From Patagioenas fasciata (taxonomy: Eukaryota > Chordata > Aves > Columbiformes > Columbidae), in assembly GCF_037038585.1 (NCBI RefSeq), contig NC_092523.1:46021501-46085500 (forward strand): a stretch of 64,000 nucleotides of DNA, read 5' to 3'. Below are positions 35,901 to 47,500 of this stretch, piece after piece. Position 1 is the stretch's first letter; every line of letters begins with the position of its first letter. The notes beneath the pieces were generated by a model. That model made no database searches. It was not told where the DNA came from and saw only the letters and a list, made by a program, of their open reading frames with translations. A program made the translations under genes and the position numbers.

Positions 35901-38900
35901 ATTTATTATCTCAAATTAACAGTCAGATTTTACGTGTGTTAAAGTCCTAAAGCAGAGTTTTGAATGAATATTGGCTTCAGAATCTGAATTACATTAGAGT
36001 GCCCTCAATAAATCATTACTGTTCAGTTCTGTCAGATGTTGAGAGGTAGACAATGCAAAATGCACCATGTTTTGTGGCTATTTTAACTCTATCTTACGAA
36101 AACAATTTCCTCACAGAAGTAACAGCTATAAAAAGTCTCTTACCATGGATGATTTCATATCAGTATTATCCCATCTTCTGACTCGTACAGTAAACTGCAT
36201 ATTTAGCATGGTCATTATTCCACTAAAAGTGCAGCTTACTTTGGGGGTAAGAATTTCAAAATACTCTTCAAAATTTGGCTTAGCTTGAAATTCTCTCCTG
36301 GTCAAAAGTCTTCTTATCCCATTTCCAATTTGAAGAACTGACATATCCTTGTCAAACATAAAATGAAACGGAAAAGTCTTACAGAACATAGAGGCAGGAA
36401 TCACAAGTGAAGACTGTGGTTTACATGGAGATAAGGAAGGTTTTGCACTTTTGACTTGTATAGAATACAGCATATAAGGCTGATTAGCAAACTCAGTGCA
36501 ATCATTATGGAAACAAGGAGGCATGAGCATCACTTCCACCTCAGTTTCATACAAAATATGAGCTGCTGCTTTAATAATACCAGACAGAATAAGACTCGTG
36601 ATTTTCTTAGGAAAGAAATAATACACATTTAAGAAGTCCTGATCTTTCTCCAGGCATAATATGGAGGCATCTTCAAGTCTGTCCTTTTTTCCTGCTTCCT
36701 GGCTGTGGCCACTCTGCTTCAGCAGAGTAGTGAAACTGTTCAAGAAGTCCTTAAGGGTTCCTCCAATAACCCCTAATATGTGTTCATCCTCTTCATAGCA
36801 TATTTTGAATAGCTCTTCACCAAGGGATTCCCGTAGAGACTCCACGGGAACACCTGCATGAAATCACATTTTAGTCAGAACTGCATGCATCATGCTGAAT
36901 CACAGGCTAACCTCCATCTTTTTCATGCTAGACCAAATCAAATAATTAGCAATATCCTTCCCTGATCCAGCACTGACACCTGAGGGTCCTCCATTTAGGA
37001 GTCCTGCTGTAACAAAAGACAAACTTGTGGTGCCTGGAAAACAGGGAGACAGTAAGTTGCTGTTTGGAAAGATCCAACATCCAGTGTTCTTTTTAGAGAT
37101 GTAGACAAAATGCATGTAGGTTTTGGCACAGGGTTTAACCTGATTCCCTTAGCTTGATATAAAGTAATACAATAAGAATTTAAAAAATTGAAAGAAGAAT
37201 TAAAAAGGATCTGTGCACATGTGCAGATATAAGTACTATGCCTGATACAATAAATTAAATGACCCTAGGAGTATTCCACGGTACTGAGGCCAATTGGCAC
37301 AGAAAAGCTCAGATCTTTGCTAGTAAATTCATTTTAACAGGATAACTGCATGCAGACTGACTACTGGGCACGTTCCAACTCCCCAACTGTTACTGGGAAT
37401 CATTTGGAAAAATGTTATCTGTCACAGGCCAACTGTGTGCCAGGACCAGCGTAACAGTTTAAGTGCACAGAAGACCACATTTCAGTTCCTGGAAATGTTA
37501 ATTTATTATTACAGATGTAACCAGAAAGTTCTGTATTGCAAATTACAGCAGTTCTCTTCCAACGGACTATAGTCCTTCAGAAGATGAAAAGGATCAAATG
37601 CTTTTTCATTAGTATAAAACTGTAATTTATTACTGAATGTGTGTTACAATTCTCTCTAGATGTTTGATCTGAGCGGTGGATGATTCTATGACAGCTCAGA
37701 CTTGAGAAACTCAGCCCTTTAGCTCAAATTTTGACACTCTGCACTGTCAGTTGCAGAGATCACCTTTAGGCTCTGTGTTGTCAGCATCACTGCATCCCTT
37801 ACATAGAGAAAATTATTTCTTTATAACTAGCCTAACTTATATAGACATATCCTACTTTATATATGTAACTTACATTTAATCTACATATTTATATATACAT
37901 ATTATCAAACAAGCTTACATTACCTGCGGCATTAGCATGATCACTGATTATTTTTTCAAAATCTTCTCTATCCTCAGTTTTCCTGTAAAGATGATAAAAA
38001 CATTAATAAAACCCTCGAAAAATCAAGATAAACCTGCTAAAAATAGTAAGAAGCAGAAGTCACCTACGCTGCCTTTAATGTGTACAGACCAATTTCTGCT
38101 GATCAAATAGGCAGTTTTTCATTAATTGAAAAAAGAGTCTTGGTAGGATCTTAGATTATCCTTAGTGATAAATTACAGTTTTAGTGGTCTCGGTTCAGAT
38201 TATGATTGAGGACAAATGCTATAGACTATCACTAATTAAAAACTCCTAGGTTCCAACAGTCCTGGTTTTTGTTTGGTTCAGTTTTTTTGTTTGAAACCAT
38301 AGCTATATTTCGTAACATATTGTAAAATATAATTGGAATTTATATTCAAGCATTTATTGGAATTACATTAGATTCAACTCAAAAGAGGTGAGAAAGTATG
38401 TCTGTTTTGAGACGAAATACCAATAACAACTATTAACTTCAAAATTACTTGTTCGTTGGTAGTAATTCAGATTCTGTGACATAAAACTGCAGACCTCTGA
38501 CTTCTCTGAGGTCAATAAACGTCAACCTGAATGTCAGACCCAAAAATGATGAGGACATGTAGCTTAGACTAACCTCCCTATAAGCAATAATGGTGCAGAC
38601 TTTCTGAATTTCTTCACTTGAAATACCTTAGATATGTTTATGTGCAACAGCAATACAGACATTTAGATCCGGTTCACATTTGCATTAAGAAAAGCATAAT
38701 AATTTTTTTGTTTCAAACTAATACTGCAGGAAGTAGCACAAAATTAAAGGGTGGGAAAATATTCATATCAATAAGGCAGTCAGTAATTGCAATGCACATC
38801 TGACCAACTATCTCTGGTTCAGTCAATGCGTATGAAGTGTTTTAAGAATATCAAGTATAATTTAAAACATACATTGTAATTAACCTTCTAGAGGTGAGCA

Positions 38901-41900
38901 ACAATGTAGCTTCCAACTTCATTATCCTTCTCCACTTTTGAAAGGAGACTTAAACTGAGGGCTTGTTTTTACAGATGCATTCCATACATTGAATCATCAA
39001 TGTATAATGAGACACTAAGAAATTCTCAATCCCTACAAGGCTCAAATGATTAATATTGGATTAGCACTATGATGAGTTCCTCAGAAACAGCAACCAGAAA
39101 CCAAGGGAGCCCAGTAAACACATGCGTGTCAGGATCTGTAGCGTATGATAGCTTGTTGTATCAGAAGCCTTTTTTCTTTTAATAATACTAATTGTTTGCA
39201 TTTCAAAATCTTTTCCTGGAATCTTAGAAACACTGGACTTGATCCATATACAACCATATCTACATTTCCATCTATGCCTGCGTAGTCTCTGACTTCCTCC
39301 GAAACACTTGCTTATTTTAAACAAAGTCCTTGCCTGTTTCCCTGCATGAATGGCTAAATTTGATCACGAAGTTAACTTTGTGAGTGATTTAAATATTTGT
39401 GAATATTTTAAAATAAACAAAATCATTATTAACTTAGATTACATGAAATGTTACAGACCAATTTGACAAGATAATTGAAAACAGATTCCGGAAGTCCTGA
39501 TTCCCAGCCACCACCCCAGTTCCTATGAGCTGCCTGCAAAACACTTTTGCTGTGAAGTTAGTTGCAAATCCATTACACATGCATACCTGGTTTCTTTTAT
39601 TCTGTGTTTTGCAAGTGTTCTCTGAAGTGCAAGATTTAGTCTTTCAAACTGGGGAAGAAAAAATGGTAAGTTGATTAAAATGTCATTGCTGAAAATTTAA
39701 TCGTCAGTAATATCATTACACAGAAAATAATTACTTCGATGTCATTGGAACTAACGGCTTTTTTCAAGATGGTATAGTTGTTAGAAACAGTATGTCATTT
39801 CTGTGTTTGGAGTCTAGTTCATGTTGATCTCTTCGGCTCCAGTACCACTGTAATTAAGCCCCTTAGCTGATGTGCGCCAGTGGTTGTGCACGTTAAATAT
39901 AGTGATATGCTTTATCTCTAAGTTGTCATATAGCAATGAAGACAGTGCTGCTAAGACAGAAGTATAACTATCCCAACTTTCTATTATTAAACATTCCCCC
40001 CCCAAAAAAACACCCTACCATACATGCAAAATGTAGGAAAAAAATCTTTTCACTTTAAAATATGTCACAAAAAAGCCAGTTATATTCTGCAATGTGCCCA
40101 CAGCAAGACAGTTAAAACTGGCTCTTCTAGCTAGTAACTTTTATTGGAATATTAAGAGTAAATTTTTTTTTCAGGGCAATTTTCAGAAGTGTCAAGGTTG
40201 AAATGGCAAAAGGTGACAGAGTTTCAAATGCAGCTATAAAAGATCAAGATAACATTCTGTGCTCCAGATCACCTTCTTTTCTGTTTTCAAGATTATAGCA
40301 TTTCAAGACAATGTTAAAACCATTTATTTTATATTTCCATAAAAAGAATTTCAGCTATGAATGCTTCAAACTCATATATCTGCCAGATGAAAATCTAGTC
40401 ACTGTAAATAACCCTTGTAAAAAGATTCTGTCATAAAAGACCCTTTTAGAGTATCATGAAGATTTACCTTAATTTATCTCAATCGCCTGGTTCCATATCC
40501 TTTCTGTAGTTCCTAATTGGAACAGATATAACACTTTCCAAACACACATATTTCAAGCTGTTGGGGCCAGTAAAGCTGTTCTATGTACATAGTATCTGAT
40601 CATTCAAAATCCAAACTCTCCATAGAGACAGGGTCATAGAAAAGTGCTATAATACCATGAGAGAATTTGGCTGTGAGGTTGGCTGTGGTCTGGTTTTTCT
40701 TTGCTTTTCAGAAACTAGCTATTTCTACTGCATCGTTTACTTTTTGTATTTTCAAAAGGAAAGTTTGGACACGCAAAGAAAATATCATGTGGAAGAAAGG
40801 GAATATATTCTGGAAACTGTTTGCAAACAAAAATCTAAATTGAACAACTCTTCTACCACATATATGAACACGATGTAAATTACATCTGTGTGTAAACTGG
40901 TACAGTAAGTGGAATGCCATGCAATTCATTACTTATCTCCAAGTAATATTCTCTATATTTCTGTAAACACCCAAAGAAGCAAATAAAACAATCACATGCA
41001 CTGCATTATATCTCAAATTTAATGAGCAGTTATTCTGGATTCACTGTGTCCTGGAGTCCCATGCACAACTGACTGTGTTCATGAATCAATCTGGGTCACG
41101 ATGTGATCTCCTGTTTTGGAGTTTCCAATTGGAAAGAAGATGATGTTAGTCGATTATGGTTAAGTAAGGCACTATATAGTATCTAAGCAATTAAAAATAT
41201 GTTTTTAAATAAGCAAAACCCTTCTATGGAAAATAACTGGGATTGGGAAGATGCTTAGGTCTTGACCCCAAATCAGCATGAGAACAGACTACTGTGCGTG
41301 GACAAAGTTCCAAAGCATATGACTTGAATAACTGTTGAGCAGACATGAGAATACCTTTGTGGCAAACACAGACAGTAATGTTTTTAAAAATAGTATGGCA
41401 AAGAGGTTAGCATCACAACAGGTGAAAACAGCCATTTTGATTTCTCTGTGATAATGACTAATGCACATAGCAGTACAGATTCAGTTAGGTGAATTGATGA
41501 GGTGAGCACATAATTTACATAACTAGGTAATGAGACAGTTTCTCTAATTGTAACTCTACACTAAAAAATTGCTATAGAAATACATGGATTTAAAAGGAGC
41601 AATTAAAATTATCAGTGGAATGTTGCAAATACAAGGCAAAAATATAGTGAAATAAGGGATGGTGTTAAAATATGCAAAGCTGATTGTGGCAAAATTGTAT
41701 CCAGAAGGAATGGAAGAGGATGAAATGAGGATATAAACTATGCAGAACTACATAAGAACACAACCTTTTTAACTTTTGAAAGGCTTACACCTAAAGGAAT
41801 GTATGAAATACTTTTTTTAATATTTATCATTAAATGCTATTAAATTATTATAATGCAGTATCTTTTTACCTCAGGAAAGAGTAGTTTGCAGATGCTTTCA

Positions 41901-42118
41901 GTTAATGTGTGCAGGTACACTCTACTTCTGCTTGTTTTCCTTTGTGGAATATTTCCGTGAGCATCTTTTTCATGGACTTCTTTGCAGATGGGCAAAGCAG
42001 CTCTAGAGTTGTTTTCTGTGCAGTCCTTGTCATGGTCCTCAGTAATGGGACTTTGAGGCAGTAAGGAAAAAGGACATTCCCCTGTGATCTTCAAGTCTTT
42101 CAGTTTTGTACAGAACAT
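29769..42118 (-). CDS. GUCY1A1: Guanylate cyclase soluble subunit alpha-1, complete coding region in 8 exons
   Basis: Alpha-1 subunit of the cytosolic NO receptor, which pairs with beta-1 to make cGMP from GTP. Joining 42118-41870, 39648-39587, 37982-37924, 36853-36144, 34671-34186, 33668-33525, 31506-31352 and 29970-29769 gives 2067 nt, an open frame of 688 codons plus TAA; the human protein is 690. All introns are GT-AG and all phases agree. Seen in order: N-terminus [10 protein letters not shown], a degenerate H-NOX-like domain (about residues 80-230), a PAS-like H-NOXA domain beginning near FPFHFMFD, a charged coiled coil (about 423-447) and a class III cyclase domain (about 475-670). The two metal-binding aspartates are intact at 484 (FSDIVGFT) and 528 (TIGDAY). 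Known for the family: alpha supplies these aspartates, beta binds heme. GUCY1B1 follows 8.2 kb downstream on the same strand. No frameshift or stop seen, so the gene looks functional. Confidence 0.97.
29971..31351 (-). other. GUCY1A1: GUCY1A1 intron 7
   Basis: 1381 bp, AT-rich. It holds an (AAG)n and A-rich simple repeat at 31041-31086. No other gene or mobile element seen. Confidence 0.9.
31041..31086. repeat. (AAG)n / A-rich simple repeat
   Basis: Four to five GAA units followed by an A-rich tract with CAAAAA units, inside GUCY1A1 intron 7. Confidence 0.8.
31352..31506 (-). CDS. GUCY1A1: GUCY1A1 coding exon 7 (residues 571-621)
   Basis: 155 nt starting ATGCGTATTGG ([20 protein letters not shown]) through [17 protein letters not shown] to INVSPTTY plus two bases. 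The acceptor is TTTAAAG|ATG and the donor is ACAG|GTACAG. This is the core of the class III cyclase fold. Confidence 0.96.
31507..33524 (-). other. GUCY1A1: GUCY1A1 intron 6
   Basis: 2018 bp of AT-rich sequence with short A and T runs. I see no repeat family, RNA gene or open frame worth calling. Confidence 0.9.
33525..33668 (-). CDS. GUCY1A1: GUCY1A1 coding exon 6 (residues 523-570)
   Basis: 144 nt, 48 codons, phase 0 at both ends. It encodes [20 protein letters not shown] and ends SPHGEPIK. The second catalytic Asp (GDAY, residue 528) is intact. The acceptor is GTTTTAG|GTTGAG. The donor is AAG|GTCATA, a valid but weak GT donor. Confidence 0.96.
33669..34185 (-). other. GUCY1A1: GUCY1A1 intron 5
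   Basis: 517 bp between the two exons that carry the catalytic aspartates. Nothing recognisable inside apart from a short TTTG-rich run near 34036-34050. Confidence 0.9.
34186..34671 (-). CDS. GUCY1A1: GUCY1A1 coding exon 5 (residues 361-522)
   Basis: 486 nt, phase 0 at both ends (TTGCAG|GTAATG, TACAAG|GTACAC). It encodes the end of the PAS domain ([20 protein letters not shown]), the signalling coiled coil ([20 protein letters not shown]) and the front of the catalytic domain ([19 protein letters not shown]). The first metal-binding Asp, residue 484, lies here. Confidence 0.97.
34672..36143 (-). other. GUCY1A1: GUCY1A1 intron 4
   Basis: 1472 bp. The only structure seen is a two-copy 17-bp tandem repeat at 35706-35739. 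No gene seen. Confidence 0.9.
35706..35739. repeat. 17-bp tandem duplication
   Basis: AATATCAAAGATACCAC followed at once by AATACCAAAGATACCAC (one mismatch), in GUCY1A1 intron 4. Confidence 0.85.
36144..36853 (-). CDS. GUCY1A1: GUCY1A1 coding exon 4 (residues 124-360)
   Basis: The largest exon, 710 nt. It starts after TGCAG with [20 protein letters not shown] and ends [18 protein letters not shown] in phase 0. It covers most of the degenerate H-NOX-like domain ([19 protein letters not shown]) and the start of the PAS/H-NOXA dimerisation domain ([20 protein letters not shown], then [14 protein letters not shown]). The alpha family lacks the heme ligand in this domain. Confidence 0.96.
36854..37923 (-). 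other. GUCY1A1: GUCY1A1 intron 3
   Basis: 1070 bp. It contains a TA-rich stretch at about 37840-37910 just before exon 3. An open frame at 36900-37115 does not match the protein family and is treated as chance. Confidence 0.88.
37924..37982 (-). CDS. GUCY1A1: GUCY1A1 coding exon 3
   Basis: 59 nt: one base completing an Arg codon, then [19 protein letters not shown], ending on the first base of a Gly codon. The acceptor is TTTACAG|G and the donor is CCGCAG|GTAATG. Phases fit exons 2 and 4. Confidence 0.95.
37983..39586 (-). other. GUCY1A1: GUCY1A1 intron 2
   Basis: 1604 bp of AT-rich intron. I see no coding, RNA or repeat feature. Confidence 0.88.
39587..39648 (-). CDS. GUCY1A1: GUCY1A1 coding exon 2
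   Basis: 62 nt encoding [20 protein letters not shown] and two bases of the next codon. The acceptor is CCCCAG|TTTGAA and the donor is ACCAG|GTATGC, phase 2. The peptide is the conserved helix just before the H-NOX-like domain of alpha subunits. Confidence 0.95.
39649..41869 (-). other. GUCY1A1: GUCY1A1 intron 1 (between coding exons 1 and 2)
   Basis: 2221 bp, AT-rich with short homopolymer runs. Nothing else recognised. Confidence 0.88.
41870..42118 (-). CDS. GUCY1A1: GUCY1A1 coding exon 1 (residues 1-83)
   Basis: The start is the ATG at 42116-42118 with A at -3, giving [17 protein letters not shown] as in the family. The frame is open upstream, but the only upstream initiator-like codon is a TTG at 42125-42127, so the ATG is preferred. 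The exon ends at CTGAG|GTAAAA in phase 0. Its middle is low in conservation and rich in D, E, N and K. The end, [19 protein letters not shown], is the conserved motif preceding the H-NOX-like domain. Confidence 0.95.
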
Positions 42119-42182
42119 ACTGTACAAAGTGTCTCTCTTCAGATTAACAGTACTTGGCTTTGTGTTTAGTAGTTCTGTTTAC
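42119..42182 (-). other. GUCY1A1: GUCY1A1 5'UTR part of the first coding exon
   Basis: Upstream of the ATG, a pyrimidine-rich acceptor (TTCTGCTCTTGTTAG in minus orientation) ends at 42182, leaving about 63 nt of leader on this exon. Further non-coding 5' exons must therefore lie at higher coordinates. The exact acceptor is uncertain because a second AG follows at about 7 nt. Confidence 0.5.
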
Positions 42183-43914
42183 TAACAAGAGCAGAAGATG
42201 CCAGAATAGCAGATAAGGCAACCACTGTGGAAGATTATTGGTAGCTATAAATCACCACAGGAACAAATGTGTGCCCCTACAAAACAAGAAGAAATTAAAA
42301 AAAAAATTAAAAACATTTATGTTCTCTTTAAAATTCCTGTGATGTTACAGTTTGATCATATGTGCATTAAAATAATGGTTTTTCTAGGATTTTGCTCAGG
42401 AGATCACTTAGGCTCATGTGCCATTTTAAGCATGCAATCCCTCCTGACTTCAGTGCTTCAGGTAATTAAAGCTGCGTGCATGGTTAAGTTCTTGGCTGAT
42501 CTGGGGCTCTAGAGATTAAGGCAGAGGAGTTGTTTTATCTGATATATCTTTGGTCACATTGATGGATGAGGTTTCTGAAAGAATAGAGAGCAGAATTATA
42601 ATAAGTTTTATTATAAACCTCATAATAAGGTTTATTATAAAATTATAAAAAGGTTTTTTTAATTCTTCATAAATAGCTACTAAAAACCACCTGATGCGGC
42701 ACAATGATACTGATTTGTTAGGGATACTTAAATCTCAATTAACTTGATGCCCAAGATATCCTTTTTATGACAGAGAAATGTATGACTTAAGTTAGTACTT
42801 GCACTTTTGGAACAGCAAACCATTCAAGGCCAAAGCCACTGGCATCATGGGCATTTGACCACATAACTGATGCAGTTGCTTGGAAACACTGAGGGATTTT
42901 TATGTTTTTGAAGGTGATATCTTTCAAATAACACATTAAAAAGGGGCCTGAACTTTTAATGTTAGTAATTGTTCCCTGTTTGTTACATTTATTTCAGTAA
43001 GACTTAATGTGAAAAAAGCTCTTCCCTTAAGGGCTTCATTTTCTATTGACTGGATCTCATTGAAACAGATCCTCTCATCCTCATACAATACTCCAACAAG
43101 GTAATCCTTGAGAGCTTTTGGTGACTCTGGAAGCAGCTAAAGTATCACACTTATCTCTGGAGATACAGTACAATGACTGTTTATTTCAGAGGCACTATGG
43201 CTTTAATCAGCCTGCACACCACACTGCTTATTTCTGCCCCTAAGACACCCAAAGGGCTCTTATCACACAGCAACTGTACCAGGGTTAAAAATAACTAATT
43301 CCCTGGTACAGGTTATCAGCTGCTTCCTTTGAAACAGCTGGAATGAATGGCGTGGCAGAGGAGGCTGCAGACCCAGCACAAGTGGCATGGAGGAGAGGAG
43401 GAATGGGCAGAACCAGCTTTGGCTGGACCTGCTGTGATTCTGTGCTGCTGAAAAAATACATTTGGCAGAAAAGGTCCTTTTAACGTATGCTGTAATAATG
43501 ATGGTGTCAGGCCAGCTTCCAGGGGACATCTATCAATATTATTAAAGCAGTAAGAATCAATAAACACAGTGCTAAGAACAAGCGGCTGAAGAATGTTTGC
43601 ATGACATTCCATATTTCTGATTTGAGATTTTACATAGAACTCATTTGTGTCTACTGCATGTATCAGTAATGCTTTATATTTTTTTAGTTGAATACCGTTG
43701 TGTAGCAAATGAGGCAGTGAAAAAATTGAAGCCAGAACCACGTTCTCAATATATAAATACACATAATACTTCATAATGTAATCATCTTCATATATATGTA
43801 AAATTATTTTTATTCAGGAGCCATTATGTAACCTCGTATTACTTCACTAAAAAAAAAAAAAAATAAAAAGGAAAAAAGAACCACGTTTTCTGAAGTTAGA
43901 CTGATCTGTGTACT
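42183..43914. other. GUCY1A1 5' intron or upstream DNA
   Basis: AT-rich stretch between the first coding exon and LTR copy 2. It holds the twin hairpins (42596-42641) and an A run at 43849-43863. A 152-codon minus-strand open frame (43316-43774) shows no recognisable protein. Confidence 0.7.
42596..42641. repeat. Two AT-rich hairpin units in tandem
   Basis: Unit one (42596-42616) has a perfect 9-bp stem with a 3-nt GTT loop; unit two (42622-42638) has a 7-bp stem with a GGT loop. The units also form a 20-bp direct repeat with one mismatch, 24 bp apart. Confidence 0.8.
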
Positions 43915-44578
43915 TGTCCTGGTTTTGTTAAAAACGAGAGCAGTTTTCTGTTTTAGTGAGTTTTCCTTTCAGCTAAGTTCCTCTAAGTAACTGCTCTTTT
44001 CTGAAGTTGAATACATGTTTTTCCAGACATAGCAATGGAATGCAATGTCGCTGATAAGAATGCACGTCCCGTATTTGCAAGGACAGGCGAACAGCACAGG
44101 TGACAAAAACTGACCAATTAAGCATTCCATCCCATCCATGTCACACATCATATAAACGTGGGAGATCACGAGGGTGTCATTCTCTTCGACTATGGTTGGC
44201 ATCTGGAGAGGACCCTGGCTTCCGCCCCTGTGACCTGAGGCCTAGTGACAGACCCTGCATCCTTGAATCCAGTTCTGGTTTGCTGTGGTGTCCAACGCAG
44301 GACTTCTGGGTGCCTGCCCTGCAGCTGCTGGAGCAGTGTGGAGCCGGGAAATTCAAGATTGGTTTTGTTTATTTTGTATTATTTTCTCTATTTTATTAGT
44401 AGCCTTAGTAAAACATTTTTAACTTTTTCCAACTTGCAAGTCCTCTCTATCTTTGCCTCTCTTTGCCCTCCTATTGCCTTTCTTTAGTGGGGAGAGGAGA
44501 CTAGCAGGGAGAGGAAGGGAAGGGGATTAACAAAGCATCTGCCATGGTTTATTGTCAACCTGCAATTAAACAGTGATA
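43915..44578 (+). mobile_element. Solo LTR of the same family, copy 2 (diverged)
   Basis: 664 bp starting TGTCCTGG. The end aligns with copies 1 and 3 but is mutated from CTCGACA to AGTGATA. The flanking 5-bp duplication GTACT (43910-43914, 44579-44583) is intact. It is visibly more diverged than the other two (for example TATAAACG in place of TATAAAAG), so probably an older or different subfamily insertion. No internal genes. Confidence 0.88.
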
Positions 44579-44583
44579 GTACT

Positions 44584-47500
44584 GAAATAAACTGTTAAGG
44601 AAAACAGTAGTATAAATGTATAAAGGCATAATTGTCAAAGGATAAAAAAAGTTGTGGCTTTGATGGATCTTGCACATATACTCATGTCCTTTGCTGAATT
44701 TGGGCCTTACATTTCAAGATAAAACTTGAATTTATGAAGTAACACTGCTAGAACTTTTTAAACCAAGTATACTAGCATTTTGGAAGAAAAAAACCTGAAA
44801 TATATTTTTGTGAAAAAATATATAATAAAACATTTAAAACATCTTCCAGTGAATGTAATACTGCATCTATATGTGCTGCTATTAAAAACAAACAAACCCA
44901 AATGTCTATCTCTCTGTGAAGAATATCAGGCTGAATTAATGGCTAAACTAGATACCAGCAAATATTTACTGCATTTGCACTAACCAAGAACAAAAGAAGT
45001 GGATGACCTTCAGCAATTACCAGTAGTTTTGGTGTTGGTTCTTTTTTTTTCCTGCTGCTGAAACTACTTCTCTGTTTCTGGAGGACAATAATTCGGAATT
45101 ATTTGAGGGTTCACTTCCATGCTAGCATATTGTATTGTACTTAAATTACATTTGATGTGATAGGAAAAATATCCAAGCAGGTAGAATCAGGTCTGTGAAG
45201 GAAGCGATGTCGTTCTTTTACACCTGGAAAACCTGAAGTCTCCAGAAGCTGCCAGGTGGGAAGGAGAGGTCCTAGATGGTCATGGACCAGGACTTATTCA
45301 GGGGCAAAGTAGGCACAGATGTGAAGGTCCCTGAGTCAACAAAGCTGATGGACATGCAGCTACTGGGTCTGCACCTGCTTTTTGCAATGCAGCCCGCCAT
45401 CCTTTGGGCTGCAGGACACGCACATTCAGCCCCTTCCTCCCCTGGCAGGGAATGGAATCTGTGCCCTTGCTCTGAACATGACGTTGGGCTCCTGCCAATT
45501 GCTATTTATGACAAAATCATTATTGATTTGCAGGAAAGTGGAGATCCATGATGTTTCTAGTAATAACACTGTTGCAATATCATTAATGTACAGATCTTTA
45601 AATTCCAAGTAATGATGATAGAGTTCCTAAATAAAGCTTCCTGCAGAACTATTTGCTAAGTATCCTGAAGTTCTTGTTTTCCCAGAAAAAAAATGTGGGA
45701 TGGTTCTTTGATAACATATATTGTAGTTTAGAGCCAACTTAATAGGCATAACAATTTTCAAGTACTCAGCAATTCATGACTCTCTTCCTGACCTCTGCAA
45801 TGACAAGACTCCCTGAATCACATCTTTAAAGAAACAAAGTGGAAAACCTAATTCCGTGACTCAAATACTGAAAGAACCAATGCATATACTACGTCTTCCT
45901 CTATTAGAACATCAAGCTTGCATGTGGTAATGTAAGTAAAATTCAGAAAAAAGTCTATTATGTTATAGGAAAACCTGTCTAACTCACACAGTAATCAGAC
46001 AGTGATTTGAAATGTCTGATGGGAAAGAGATAATAAATTGCTATTGTAGTGTTTACAGAAGGAATTTCAGCAGTATAAGGGACCTTAAAAAGGTATGAGA
46101 AAGGAGATGCAGGTGTGTTTCAAAATTGAGGAACACCAGCTCTCTCGTTGTTCACAATGTTTAAAGACATTTTCTGCTCATAATAAAAAAATAAGAAACA
46201 TCAGGAAACATGGGAAAAGTTTCTGGATTTAATTTCTCTCCAAACGTGCTTTGAGAGAGCTCATCTCGGGGGAGCAGCAATGTTTAATGTGAATTCTCAG
46301 TCTCTGCCATATTAATTGCTGTCATATTTACCTTGGGAAGTAAATTGAAAATTAAAACTAAATCATCTGCTGTGAGATCAAACTATGAGCAGCCAATTTA
46401 TTCAGTGCCTGCCTGAATGCAACATGGCACTGTGCCATTCAAAAAACTAAGATGACTTTACACAGTATAGTCATAGAAGCAGAATAGTTTAAAATGCTTT
46501 GTGCAAACATTTCATTGTATATTTACATCTATACTTGTCTTACAGCCAAAATGCCTTCCTGTATGCTTATTTGTACTAGTTGCTTCTGAATATTTTCCTC
46601 TGCTAAAACATTTTCTTGACAATGGCATGAAATACAGTGCAATGAATCAATCATACAGTAAAACTCTCTAATATTAATGCAGCCATTTATAAGAATTAAG
46701 CAATTCCACTTGTTAACAGTAGCTAAAGTTGGGTTATGATCTTACTTTATGGACATGGATCAAAAATTAGAAGCAACATCAAATACGTTTTTCTTATGAG
46801 CAGATTCCTCTGCTCAGAGTAGGACAGAATATGGTATTATGCTATAATTTTTTTATTTTTAATCATCCATGTCACTTTGTTAGGTGAACTGCAGGAGTTC
46901 AGTGTGGTCTGGGAGGCATTGCTTCAGGAGAAGCAGCTGTTAACTTCTGACTTGTCTTTATGTAAAATGGAGGCTTGTGATCCCCCTTGAGCTCTGATCT
47001 CTGAGGGATTCAGAAATCACAGGTTTTCGCCTCATACCAGCCAGCAGAGCTCTGCACAGACCAAGGCAGGAACTGCTTCTGTTATGCACCAGAAAAACAC
47101 AACGGGCTTCTAGCAAGACAGGTCAGTACCCATCACCCTATCAGTAGCAGCTGACTGTGGATTCAGCTGTTGTGCCTGTCAGCAAACAAACACAGGGAAA
47201 ATAACTGGATTCTATAATTTCATCTTATTAATCTGAAGTGCAATATCTGCACTTCACTTTTTCTAATTCAAGTGTTGTGTGTAGTAACAAAAATGAAAGC
47301 CCTGGTGATTTGTCAGTTTCCAAGAATTTTAAGGAGGGTTCTAAAATACACAGAGGAAATTGCTCAAGTCTGCACCAATATATAAGTTAATATTTTAAGA
47401 AGCTGAAGTATTTATTAATCTTGTTAAATCCTATACAAATAAATAAGCTTTCTTTGGCTCCTTCTTTGTTAACTTACACATGTTCAGAGTGCACACATTT

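Noticed and set aside
41840-42127. TTG upstream of GUCY1A1 ATG as an alternative start
   Set aside because: The ATG at 42116-42118 gives the conserved family N-terminus and has A at -3; the TTG merely extends the frame by three residues.
43316-43774. 152-codon minus-strand open frame
   Set aside because: No recognisable domain, no matching GUCY1A1 exon and no conserved-looking splice sites.
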